A stretch of DNA of 64,000 bases. Origin: Dichomitus squalens LYAD-421 SS1. Its lineage: Eukaryota > Basidiomycota > Agaricomycetes > Polyporales > Polyporaceae. The translations under genes and the position numbers were made by a program. The DNA lies in assembly GCF_000275845.1 (NCBI RefSeq), contig NW_006766919.1, positions 34,002-98,001 on the forward strand, given 5' to 3'. How positions within the stretch are numbered: the stretch's first letter is position 1; each line of letters begins with the position of its first letter. This document shows positions 1 through 9,744 of the stretch, piece by piece. The notes beneath the pieces are model-generated. The model was not told the DNA's origin, searched no databases, and saw only the letters and a list, made by a program, of their open reading frames with translations.

Positions 1-619
1 GCATTTTCCCCATGTTCCCATAGTCAGAACTACATGAAATTTACAGCATACATGCATTTGATGTGTATCTACCAGAATACGAGTAGAAGCCTCACCGGAC
101 ACATGCTGGGGGAGGAGAATGAGCCCGACGCGACCCTCCATCGATGCGCCATTCGGCTACCTCACCTATTGAAGCAGCAAGCGCCCGCCCGCCCTCCCGC
201 CTCACTTAGTCTACAGCGTCGGTCGTCGTTCCGCTGCTCGTTGACCTCTCCTCAGCTCAGTTGCTGAGTTTGTATTCTAGCCATGGTGTACTGTTTTTTC
301 TGAGGTATATTCGCGCGGGGGAGTAGCTCTGGAAGGGGCCTCTGGTCACATCAATCGTCCATCACCATTCAGGCGCCAGCTCAGAAGGAGAGGAAAAAAA
401 TAAAGTGGGAGAATTGAGGGAGGCTAGTACTGCCTGGCCTGACTCAATCATGATGGCGGTATGCTCGTTCCTGGGGCCCACTGATGCGGTTCAATGTTAC
501 TTTCTGTGATGTGCCCTGCAAGCCGCCGTCGATATAAAGTCTCCCGAAGGCCTGTCATCCGGACCTCCCTACTCTGGGCTTCTGATCGCATCCAAACCCT
601 CAATCACTCTCGTATACTG
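1..619. other. Intergenic, no gene seen
   Basis: No reading frame here resembles a protein and none has a convincing splice pattern. The right part (from about 530) holds a TATA-like box and looks like a promoter for the weak gene call that follows. Confidence 0.5.
533..539 (+). promoter_or_regulatory. TATA-like box
   Basis: TATAAAG lies 87 nt upstream of the ATG at 620 and is followed by a C/T-rich stretch, as is common just before fungal start codons. It supports, weakly, a small gene starting at 620. Confidence 0.35.
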
Positions 620-1076
620 ATGCCTGAGATGCATGCCACGAACGGTGTGTTTTCACTAGCATAGTGCCACACATGTATAACAATTAACCCCTGCTGATGC
701 CTTGTCTCCGAATCCGCATGTACGGAATGCAGAGGCTCTCTACTCTCGCACTACTATTGCGACTGACAAGATTATCAGGGTCGTGGACGCCACTCACAAG
801 GTCAACGCGCGGAATGGATCTCTGCCTCTCCGGGTTGTTCTGCGTACGTGTCTTCTCGAGCATCAATCGGCACATCTCTCATTACAGTATGAAGCTACAT
901 ATGAGCCCGTTGGCGTCTTCGGAGTTAGTATGGTGGACAGCCCCAAGTCATTTGCGCCTCCCGAGGACTTGTTGACAATCAATGCTGGGACGCTGTGCTC
1001 CTGCCGCACACTTCCTGCTCGGATCCGTAGTCACGAAGCCATTCAAATGACTCATTCAGGCTCCTGGATCAACTGA
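620..1076 (+). CDS. Possible small two-exon hypothetical protein (122 aa)
   Basis: I do not recognise this protein. A TATA box at 533 and an ATG at 620 are followed by a candidate intron 645-732 (GTGTGT ... TGCAG). The join G|AG keeps the frame into an ORF ending at 1076. The product has ordinary mixed composition, including VVDATHKVNARNGSLPLRV near residues 20-40, and no membrane segment or repeat. A second, frame-breaking GT-AG candidate (850-893) lies inside exon 2, so the 3' structure is doubtful. It could equally be a relic or chance ORF. The neighbour downstream is the convergent F-box gene. Confidence 0.25.
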
Positions 1077-1411
1077 TACCCTGATAAATTACCAACTATT
1101 CAAGCCTCATGAGTCTCCTGTACTCGTACAGCGACTGAGAACTGTCAACAACTACAAGAGTTCTTCAGAGTTCAAATGTCAACGGTCTCGTGCACGGAGG
1201 CCATGAACATCCGTACCTCTGCTCCAAAGAAAAGTATATTGGACAATGTCATTCATTCCAGCTCCCAGTAGCAAACGACAGCGGAACCATCGTTATGGTT
1301 GACATGTATATGTATATGACGCTCGTGGCGAGGGTGACTTCGTGTTGACTATAGCTCTGACATGATATCTGTGGGAATGTTGAGCAGACTCGTCGACTTC
1401 ATGACGTTATC
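1077..1411. other. Intergenic between two convergent units
   Basis: This is the 3' side of both the weak call ending at 1076 and the F-box gene ending at 1412 on the minus strand. I see nothing else in it. Confidence 0.5.
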
Positions 1412-3184
1412 TCAAGAGCTCTCACCGTCGATGCGCTCGAGGCCCGTCATGTCTGAATCTTCGAAGAATCTCTGCACTCGCGTTCCTTGATCCCAAGTAA
1501 GAGCTTCCAAACGTACGGTTTCCTCCTCGTTTCGCATGACCCTCCACCACTCCAAGCTCTTTACGAAGTGTGCGTACCACGAGGCTTGATATTCGTACTC
1601 GTCAGAGTCATCGAGATGGTCGCCAACGCTCTCGCTGAGCGGGCGGGGCACGTGTGGGGTTCCGTCGTAGTCCGCATCCGGCTCTTCGTCAGCAATGGCC
1701 ACCACACGAAGGCCATGGATCGCATTCGTAAGACGGCGGGGAAGGCTCTTCATGATTTGCACCCGCGTGGAGTAGAGCTCGCGAGCAAGTTTCTTCTGCG
1801 CGTCATATACCGCATCGTCATACTCGTACAACGGGTCGTTCGAGTACTGTAGTTTCGAGAGCTCTGGCATCTTCCCACAATGGAGCCGTAGGCCGATGAG
1901 AGGAAGCGATGCTAGCATTGCGGGGATATTGTCCTGTATTTTGGTGATGGTGAGTCTAGGAACTACTAGGACGGACATTAGTTGCGTGATCGACTCACCA
2001 ACCAACTCGGAGACTCGCGATTCGAATCCAGCGTTGATGGAAAGACCAGCCTCAGCTCTGACCTTCATTCGTGGAGCGGCCAAGGAGATTCGCTGCCAGA
2101 ATTCTGTGGACTGGTCCCCGATGACCGCCGCTAGCTGCGCCCGAACAGGCGAGACCGTCCGGACTATCTCCACCAGTGCTGCGGCTTGCCTTTCTCGTAA
2201 GTGGACTCCTAAGTGGTGAGTGGAGAGAAGATTGTCCTCCAAGGTAGTACGAGTGATTCTCAGGTGGTACGCGGTATTCATGAGTTCCGTCGCATAGAGG
2301 GCCGGCAGTATTGAAGAGAAAAGTACCGAGCGAAGTGGGGAAAGGCGCGGCCCGGGACGGCTTGCAACGCGGAGCATCAAGTCGAACTGACCCCAGGCTA
2401 AGTCTGCATCGAGCGTGTGTAAGTACGGAGAGAGACATGCCAAATCCAGTACGTCAGACGAGCAGCGGAATAAGAACAGCTTGCGTAAAGCTGGAAAGGT
2501 AGGGGGTGTATAACCATCGATGTCGCGAAACGACTTGTCATCAGTCCGAAAGTCCGCGATATCGAGCGTGTGAAACTGCGGGAACGCCGCGATTGTGTCG
2601 AACAGCTGTGGCCACAATTCCTCGGGTGGGGCAGTCACCCGAGAGGGAAGCGCAGTGGCATAGTTGTGGAGCGATAGGACAGTGAGGTTCCACCTCGTCG
2701 ACTAAAGGAAGTTCATGGAGGCGCCTTTCCCTACCCCCGCGAACTCGATGCGGTTGAGATTGCGAAGGCCGAGAAGGACGGTTTCCATCCGTGGGTCGCG
2801 CTGCAAGGAGGCGTCGACTTCGCAGAGAGTGAGTCGGCGGAGCTTGGGGGCGTTAGAAATGAGGTCCAAAATGAGTGAGAGCATATCTGGATTACTGTCC
2901 CGAACTTGCGGCAGATAGGGAGCCTCTCCCTGTAGAAAGATAGGTGCGTGAATGACTAGATCCTCGATGTGATGCGCGCGAGGTCGTGGGCCGTTGAGTA
3001 AGACCCGGTGGATGAGGGCGAGTCTGTCTGATCGCCTACATTTCACCACGGCGGCAACGCGATGGATGGCAACTTCGTAGGTGCGCTTCGACGCCAGTGA
3101 AAATCTGAGCGCATTTCCACCATAGAGCTTGTCTACGACATGATTTAGGACGTCCTCGTTCAGATCGAGTAGATGTAAAGGCAT
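1412..3184 (-). pseudogene. F-box protein, interrupted by an in-frame TAG
   Basis: F-box proteins recruit substrates to SCF ubiquitin ligases. The N-terminus (LNEDVLNHVVDKLYGGNALR) matches the F-box-like start of two other genes in this window (9745-11673 and 63166-64000). The rest is a leucine-rich, weakly repetitive body, and the C-terminus ERIDGE matches the 9745 paralog. The chosen start is the ATG at 3184 rather than 3217, because the F-box follows at once. One frame runs from 3184 to 1412 but is broken by TAG at 2702-2704. The downstream part (STRWNLTVLSL) still aligns with the paralog in the same frame. A 69-nt intron (2002-1934, donor GTTGGT, acceptor CAG) matches the paralog's intron position. 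A 33-nt intron from GTAGGG to TTTAG could remove the stop but would be unusually short. It is therefore a young pseudogene, a sequencing error or a micro-intron case. Confidence 0.6.
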
Positions 3185-3529
3185 GTCGGGATTGTGTAGG
3201 TGGTAGACCGTGCACAAGGCGCAAGCCTCGAACCGCCTTCGCGTGCGAAGCCCGGCGCGCGCTCATCTTTCCTTTTCCGTCCCACGCTCTACAAGTATTT
3301 CTTTCTCATTCGTCGTGTAACCTCCGATTTTCACCGAGGGCGACTCATGCCCCACTGTTCTAGCAATCCGCAGACCTATTAGCCATACCAACCCCACTCT
3401 CGAACCTCAACACATACACCAGCCTGCGTATACAGAAGGAAAACGCCTCTTGCTTCAACCAGCATTATAATCCTATAGTACCCGTAGTCAATCTCGTCAT
3501 GCAGTCATCAGTGCCCAGCCTTCCTCCCC
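3185..3529. other. Short intergenic region
   Basis: Promoter side of the minus-strand F-box gene and 3' side of the next minus-strand gene. I see no gene. Confidence 0.5.
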
Positions 3530-5110
3530 CTACGATCCCGTCCCAGCCCCACCCACGCCCGCAAGCACCTTGAACACCATCTCCTGCCTCTCCCTGAACG
3601 CCCTCAACTTCGTCATCCCCAGCGCGAGCGCATTGATCCTGTTCGCAAACGCCACCGCCCGCCCCTCCGTGCTCGTCCTCCGCCTTCTCAGCACCTCCCC
3701 CTCCCGCTCCCCCGCTCTCCCCGTACCCACGTCGCTCGGTCTTCGCGCGTACCCAACGCCCTTCTCCAGAATCTGGTAGACGCGCTCTAAACGCGGCACC
3801 GGGGGGTCCTCCCCACGCTGCAGGGCGCGCACCGTCGCCGCGCTATCCTCCTCCTCCATCTCGTGCAGCTTCGTCCCGATGCTGCACAGCTCCGCCATGA
3901 ACGGCCTCAACGGCTGCGGACAGTCGCTCAGCGCCAGCGTCTGCCCCAGCACGCCCCTGAGCACCGGCTCCCTCGGGTCGCGCGACCCGGGACTCGGAGG
4001 CAGGCCCTCCTCCCTAAGCTTGTCTAGCGCAGAGTTCGGTTTTGTCGCGGACGAGGAGGCGACGTCCACGACGGCGAGCGCGACGGAGGCAAAGTACGCG
4101 CGCGCGGGGTCTGTGCGGAGCAGGCGGCGGAGGCCGGGACGGCGCTCGAGGACTTCCGCGAGAGCGGCGTAGAGCGTCTCGCGGATGAACTCGATTCCTG
4201 GTACGTCCTCCGCTAGGATCGTCGGGGAGAACACCTCGGACTTGGGGGAGGAGGAGCGGTCGGAGATGGAGGAGGCGACGGAGGATATAGATGGATTAGG
4301 GGAATGGCCGCGACGAGACGAAACGTTGGGAGGTCGAGCAGGGGAGAGTCTGGACGAGGACGCGGGGGGAGACCCGGGCACGGTGAGCGTAGACGACGAT
4401 GTTGGAGGGGGAGACGACGGTGGGACATTTGAGCTCGACGAGGGCGGTGGGCCGTCGTCGTAACTCGGAGGCGGGACGAAACTCGCCTTGAGCGCCCTTC
4501 CCCCGGGAGAGCGCGGTACCCCACTGTCTAGTGCAACCTGCAGATCGCTCGCGTACTTCTCCTGGAATGTCCTCCGCATGCTGATCTCGATCGCCACAGC
4601 GCGCAGATCTGCAGCAATGCCGCTTAGGCGGCGATTGAGCGGGGTCGCCTGGGGCTCGAGCCCACAGATGATGCGGGCGAGGTCGTGTTGGTATTCTGGA
4701 GAGAGGGCTTGGATGGCAGGGACGAGCTGCGACCAGACGACAAGGAATTGGCGGAATGCTGGAGGGCAATTCGTGAGGGAGAGATCGGTAGGGTCTAGAC
4801 TTGCGCCGTTCTTGGCTTTGCGGGGAAGGGGGACGGACGGTGGGTGGGTTGTTGATCGAAGTGCGGCGAAGTATAAGCATAGCGCGGGACCTACGGGAGA
4901 CTGTGAAGATATCCGCAATAAAGAAGAGCCATAGAACGCACCAGTTATCATGAGATCGGCTTCTGCGCTCGCAAGCGCGTTCTCGTCCAGCAGGCCCTCC
5001 ACCTTTGCATGAGACAAGGAAGATTTGAGATAGGAATGAAAGCATTCCTGGACGAAGTCTTCGGAGAGGGTGGGTTCCATGCCATCGACGGCCTGGATGA
5101 CGTTGGACAT
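3530..5110 (-). CDS. Hypothetical protein, 526 aa, disordered Ser/Pro middle
   Basis: I do not recognise a named family. The start at 5110 is favoured over the longer ORF because the context GCCACCATGTCC is close to an ideal Kozak sequence. Residues 1-190 and about 320-526 look folded and helical (for example FVQECFHSYLKSSLSHAK near 17-35 and GIEFIRETLYAALAEVLERRPGLRRLL near 310-335). They are separated by a low-complexity Ser/Pro block at roughly 205-300. The C-terminus has a basic RRRR patch. No signal peptide or membrane segment is seen. A possible donor/acceptor pair near 4934-4894 would shift the frame, so the single-exon reading is kept. The long minus-frame neighbours in this stretch are compositional shadows. 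Confidence 0.7.
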   Translation of the reverse strand: MSNVIQAVDGMEPTLSEDFVQECFHSYLKSSLSHAKVEGLLDENALASAEADLMITGAFYGSSLLRISSQSPVGPALCLYFAALRSTTHPPSVPLPRKAKNGASLDPTDLSLTNCPPAFRQFLVVWSQLVPAIQALSPEYQHDLARIICGLEPQATPLNRRLSGIAADLRAVAIEISMRRTFQEKYASDLQVALDSGVPRSPGGRALKASFVPPPSYDDGPPPSSSSNVPPSSPPPTSSSTLTVPGSPPASSSRLSPARPPNVSSRRGHSPNPSISSVASSISDRSSSPKSEVFSPTILAEDVPGIEFIRETLYAALAEVLERRPGLRRLLRTDPARAYFASVALAVVDVASSSATKPNSALDKLREEGLPPSPGSRDPREPVLRGVLGQTLALSDCPQPLRPFMAELCSIGTKLHEMEEEDSAATVRALQRGEDPPVPRLERVYQILEKGVGYARRPSDVGTGRAGEREGEVLRRRRTSTEGRAVAFANRINALALGMTKLRAFRERQEMVFKVLAGVGGAGTGS

Positions 5111-5967
5111 GGTGGCGACGGGGAGGTGATGAGTGATGAGGCAAACAATGTGGAACCAACCCACGTCGAGCGTAGCTTATAGCTTCGGAGGCCAAGTGTG
5201 CCCTTGGTAGCGCCCCACAACGTCACGTGCACGGCGCAGGACGAGCACAGCCATAGGGGTGGCGGCGGCAGCGATGGCACCGAGTCTGACATTGACTGTG
5301 CGATCATCAGGAGGTGGTAAAGGCCGGAGCTTGAGGAAGGCGATGTACACAGCCCGACCGTCACGAAGGAGAGGTGAGGTAATGACACAAAGCAAAGAGG
5401 AAAAGGTGGCTGGAGGGATGAAGCGAAGGACCGAAGTAAGATCGCAGAAGAAGGGCGGCCCGATGGCGAAGGAGAGCTTCGCAGTTGAGGATAGCCTCAG
5501 ACGGGGAGCAAGTCATGTTGGACGTGCCGGAGTGTTGTTCATGAGAAAGATCAAAGGACGAGCTTGATCGAGACAGAAAAGACTGCACGCAAGCACCCGT
5601 GTCCCAAAGCGACTAGCCAGATCTTGACTCGGGAGTCTCAAGAGACACTGAGACAGCGATGATGACGTAGAGTAGAGTAGCAAAAGTCGAGGGGCTGAGA
5701 TGTGGCAAGCAAGTTCAGCTGTAGATGTCCACGAGTGCCGCAGAAAGGATCGGTTGATGCAAGTGGACAAAGCACGAAGTTAGCGCGAAAGCGTTGCAGA
5801 AGGAAGGCGTAGAAATGATTGAAGAGCCACAGACGGCCATTTGGCGTGAGGAACAAGGTACGGAGCTGAATGTTGAGACACGGGCTAGCGGGAAGTCGAG
5901 CTGGGACCCGGAGAGTGCATTGGACAACAAATGGATGCCAGCGTGGAGGTCCGTCGTCGTCGAGAGC
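5111..5967. other. Divergent intergenic region upstream of ORC1
   Basis: Lies between the minus-strand 526-aa gene and the plus-strand ORC1 gene. Open frames exist on both strands, but they are driven by composition and by the adjacent tandem repeat. I see no convincing gene. Confidence 0.45.
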
Positions 5968-6060
5968 AGTGAGCAGGACAGCGAGGACAGTGAGCAGGAC
6001 AGCGAGGACAGTGAGCAGGACAGCGAGGACAGTGAGCAGGACAGCGAGGACAGTGAGCAG
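5968..6060. repeat. 21-bp minisatellite, 4.4 copies
   Basis: Four identical head-to-tail copies of AGTGAGCAGGACAGCGAGGA plus C (21 bp), followed by a partial copy AGTGAGCAG. The unit is a multiple of 3, so it keeps frames open on both strands (SEQDSED on plus, SLSSLSC on minus). There are no spacers, so it is not a CRISPR. Confidence 0.95.
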
Positions 6061-6111
6061 GCCACGGCGGCAGAGATCGCCACGCGCCCTACACGCGCGC
6101 CCCTCGTGAAA

Positions 6112-6117
6112 ACGCGT
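6112..6117. promoter_or_regulatory. ACGCGT motif, MluI cell-cycle box-like
   Basis: A perfect palindromic ACGCGT lies 193 nt upstream of the ORC1 ATG. In yeasts this motif binds the MBF factor that drives G1/S genes, including replication genes. Only the motif is seen; use in this organism is inferred. Confidence 0.35.
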
Positions 6118-6220
6118 CCGGTTACGAGCGTCACGTCACGCATCCGACACGTCTGTGGCTCCGTCGGCGGGGGCGTGTGGCTCTTGTCTACGTCCGTCGT
6201 GCACGCTGAATTTGCCACCG

Positions 6221-6300
6221 TCGACGCTCTCCGCCTTCGACGCTCTCCGCCTTCGACGCTCTCCGCCTTCGACGCTCTCCGCCTTCGACGCTCTCCGCCT
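6221..6300. repeat. 16-bp minisatellite, 5 copies, abutting the ORC1 start
   Basis: Five perfect copies of TCGACGCTCTCCGCCT, then a partial TCGACG, ending only a few bases before the ORC1 ATG at 6310. The unit is not a multiple of 3, so copy number changes would alter any reading frame running through it. It probably lies in the 5' leader of ORC1. Confidence 0.95.
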
Positions 6301-6309
6301 TCGACGACC

Positions 6310-9300
6310 ATGTCTGAACCAACCACTCCCCGCCGCTCTCAGCGCGGCCAGCCCGTCTTCGTCGTCGACAGGTTCGCCACTCCTCCCCCCACAGCCACTG
6401 CAGACGTCGTTCCCTCCGGCCTCCTCTGCTCTCGACCTTCAATTCCTTCCGACCTTCTCTACAACGAGGACCCACACGACCTTCCCATACACACCTATCG
6501 AACACACTTCTACACCTCCTTCTCTCGCAAATCTCCCAGATCTTCCACCCGCGCACCCACAAGGACGTATGGCAAGGTCTCCCGCCCACGTAGTAGCGAT
6601 GCCTCCGCCGATGACGTCTACACCATCGGCGACGTCGTTCTCGTCAAGGCAAGCTCGACCACCAAGATCCCCAGCGTAGCAGTCATCGTGGCCATCTGGA
6701 ACATGGACGGCGAAGGCTACCCCTCGAATGCTCCTCTACATGTCCTCGTCCATTGGTTCGTCCGCCCTAACGAACTTCCGAAACATAGGGTTCAGAGAGA
6801 ATTCTGTGAGGTGTGTATCCGTCTTCGTCAACTGCCCCGTCCTTGGCTCGTTGTGACCGCTACCCTCCTCCTTGTATGTGTTTGGAGACCAACATCTCGC
6901 TACATTCCGGGATATATGCTACGCGCGTTGCGCAAGCGGCCCATAGTCAAACTCATCCATCGGTTGAAGCCCTCCGCACTTCCAACATGTCTCGAATACG
7001 TTGGAACTGACCCGTGCCTTCTCGACCGTTTTACGCTCGTCGGATGGTTGCCGTTGTGATCACGGATGTGAACGAGGCTTGTGTCCTATCCGACGTCCTC
7101 CTCAGTTCTCCTCTACCCCTTATTTCGAAGTATGCTAACCTTTTTAATCTTCACTATTCACAGAACGAGGTCCTCTACCACATCTCCGGCACAGCCGTCA
7201 TCCCAGCCTTCTACATTCTTAACTCGTGCACCGTCTCCTCCTCGTCCGCCTCCGCCATCTGCACCTCCACCACCGTCTCCTCTGTCGCCAAGGTCTCCCA
7301 CACATCGTTCTTCTGCCGACTCGCCGTTGACCCCCAGCGCGGGCTCTACTATGAGCTGAACTGGGACGCGCTCCGCGAGAGCGCGCTGAAGACCGTCCCG
7401 AGCGAGGACAAGCTTTTAGAGCACGATGAGAGCGCGACCGTCGCGTGGCCGAACGTCGAGGCCTGGACGGTCAAGCCTGTCGAAAGCGCCCAGCGCACAG
7501 GCAGGAGGCGCATTTATGCCGAGTCGGACTCCGAAAACGAAGGCAAGGGTAGGCAAGCCAAACCAAAGACAAGGAGAGGAGACGGGGCCAGTCCTCGCAA
7601 GCGGCGCCGCCTCTCCCGGACGGCTATAGACCACGCCTCAGACTCTGACCCCGACGCCGAGGGGTCCGAAGACGAGTTCCAGGCATCCCACGCTTCCGTG
7701 GACGAAGACGAAGACGGCAGCGGAGGCGAGCCCTCAGAGGACGAAGCCGAAGACGACCACGACAGCCTCGCACCCGACGAGCCCCGCACGCCCTCCCGCC
7801 GCGGGCGCGGCAAGCGAAAACGCGCCCCCACAACCCCCCGCACGCCTCGCACGCCCAAGACGCCCCGCCGGCCCCGCGCAGACAGAGTGACACTCGCGCA
7901 ACCCACGCCCCATTCCAAAGCGGCGTTGCGCAGGCGCAAGAAGACCGCGCTCGCCGTGCGCCCCCCGCCCCCCGCGGAGGGGACACTCGAGCTCGCGCTC
8001 TCGAACGGGCTCGAGGGCGACGCGTGGGAGCGCGCGATGCACGTCCTACACGTGGCCGCGCGCCCGGGGGCGCTGCCTTGTCGGGAGCAGGAGTACGGGC
8101 GGGTGTTGCGGGCGGTGGAGGAGCTGCTTGAGGAGGGGAGCGGAGGGTGTATCTGTGCGTTTGGCCCTTCCTACATGTGCATGGGGGTGAACGCTGACTT
8201 TGACGATGGACGTCTTTGCTTTGCAGATATCTCTGGGGTTCCTGGAACGGGGAAGACGGCTACTGTGCACGCAGTGGTGCGCGAGCTGAAGCGTATGGCA
8301 GAGCAGAACGTCTGTATATGCACTCTGTTTTCTCTTCAATTCCGACGCTCAGCTTTATTCCCCAGGAAGCGAACCCGTTTGCGTATGTCGAGATCAATGG
8401 GCTCAAGATCCCCGAGCCCAACGCGGCGTACGGCCTGCTATGGGAGGCAGTCTGCGGGCATGACGCTGCAAGGGACGGGCACATGAAGATCTCCGCTAAA
8501 GAGGCGCTACGGAACCTCTCCAAGCACTTCAGCAACGCTAGTCGTGAGCAGGTCGGGCCCACGGGCAGTCATGCCTGGTACGCCGTGCTCATACTATGCT
8601 CTATGAGGATGTGTGATTGAATGACGCGCATACAGCGTGGTGTTGATGGACGAGCTCGACCAGCTGATGACGACGAAGCAAGATGTCGTTTATAACTTCT
8701 TCAATTGGCCTACCTTGGCGGGATCGAAGCTCGTCGTTCTGGCTGTTGCGAACACCATGGACCTTCCCGAGCGGGTGATGACTGGACGCGTGCGAAGTCG
8801 CCTCGGTACGCTTCTCTTGTCCCTTAACCCTTCATATATGCGCAACTCTGAGACTCCCTACCAACATCATAAGGCATGGTCCGCATAAACTTCCAACCCT
8901 ACACGACCCCACAGCTCGAATCCATTGTGAAAGCGCGTCTCCTCGCCTCCAAGACGGCAAGCCCACCTCTGCCCCCCAACACGCCCGACGTCCTCGCCCC
9001 TGACGCGCTCAAGTTTGCTGCGATGAAGGTCGCTTCGATCTCGGGCGACGCCCGGCGCGTCCTCGACATCTGCCGACGCACCGTCGAGCTCGTTCATCCC
9101 CTTCGTAAGCCCGCGCGGACGGAGGACGTCAAGGCGGTCATCAAGGAGATGCAGAACAGCCCGACTGCGGCGTACTTGCGAGAGCTCGCGTTCCACGAGC
9201 GGCTCGTGCTCGCCAGCTTGCTCAAGTGCGTCAGGAGGGAGGGCGTGGAGGAGATCAAGTGGGCCGACGTGAGTTCCGAGGTCATCACGCCTGTTGGCTG

Positions 9301-9582
9301 ATACTCCAACTTCGTTACGCTTGACAGGTGCAGAACCAGCACAGGATATATCTGAATCTACTCGCAGAGGACGATCCCTCCCGTCGGCCGTCTCCTGACG
9401 AGCTCCTGCTCGTGTTCGACGCGCTGCTCGCATCGCATGCGCTGGTTGCAGAGGAGGGCGCGGCTATTGCGCGTAAGCCTGAGGGCGAGCGGCGCGTCGC
9501 GCTCAATTTGGAGTACGCGGAGGTCGAGCGTGTGCTAGGTGAAGTGGGCGGGCCGAAGTGGCGAAATGCGCTCAACGTCTGA
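6310..9582 (+). CDS. ORC1: Origin recognition complex subunit 1 (868 aa, 7 exons)
   Basis: Orc1 is the largest ORC subunit. It is an AAA+ ATPase that marks replication origins and, with Cdc6, loads the MCM helicase. Exons by splice signals and phase: 6310-6810, 7164-8154, 8227-8309, 8366-8577, 8636-8805, 8874-9268, 9328-9582; the total is a multiple of three. A BAH domain spans roughly residues 95-230 (DDVYTIGDVVLVKA; NEVLYHISGTAVI). Next comes a long acidic/basic disordered linker with KRRRL and SDSDPD. The AAA+ module carries Walker A GVPGTGKT (about 501-508), Walker B LMDELDQL (about 599-606), a sensor-1-like region ANTMDL and an arginine finger region RVRSRLG. A C-terminal winged-helix region follows. 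The start MSEPTTPRRSQR in an ACCATG context is preferred over an upstream in-frame ATG within repeats. The first intron (353 nt) is long and splits the BAH domain. Confidence 0.95.
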
Positions 9583-9744
9583 GCGACGCGATGCAGGCGC
9601 TGTCTGGCATAAATAGCGTATACTCGTGCGTATTCGTCATAACTGCTGCATACATACTACTACTGTACATGGCCTCTGAACGATATTCTGCTGATCAAAT
9701 TTTGTATTCTTACAGTTAGCATTTCACATCAGGCTCATCACATA

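Noticed and set aside
2021..2031. GATTCGAATCC, similar to a tRNA B box
   Set aside because: It lies inside the F-box coding frame, and no acceptor stem, A box or terminator is placed around it.
5968..6300. CRISPR-like repeats
   Set aside because: Units are directly adjacent with no unique spacers; both arrays are ordinary minisatellites in a eukaryotic genome.
5794..7059. 421-codon plus-strand ORF that would extend ORC1 upstream through both minisatellites
   Set aside because: The upstream part is repeat-driven (SEQDSED, LRRSPPST) and the 3' part reads through the ORC1 intron. The ATG at 6310 has a better context and a typical ORC1 start.
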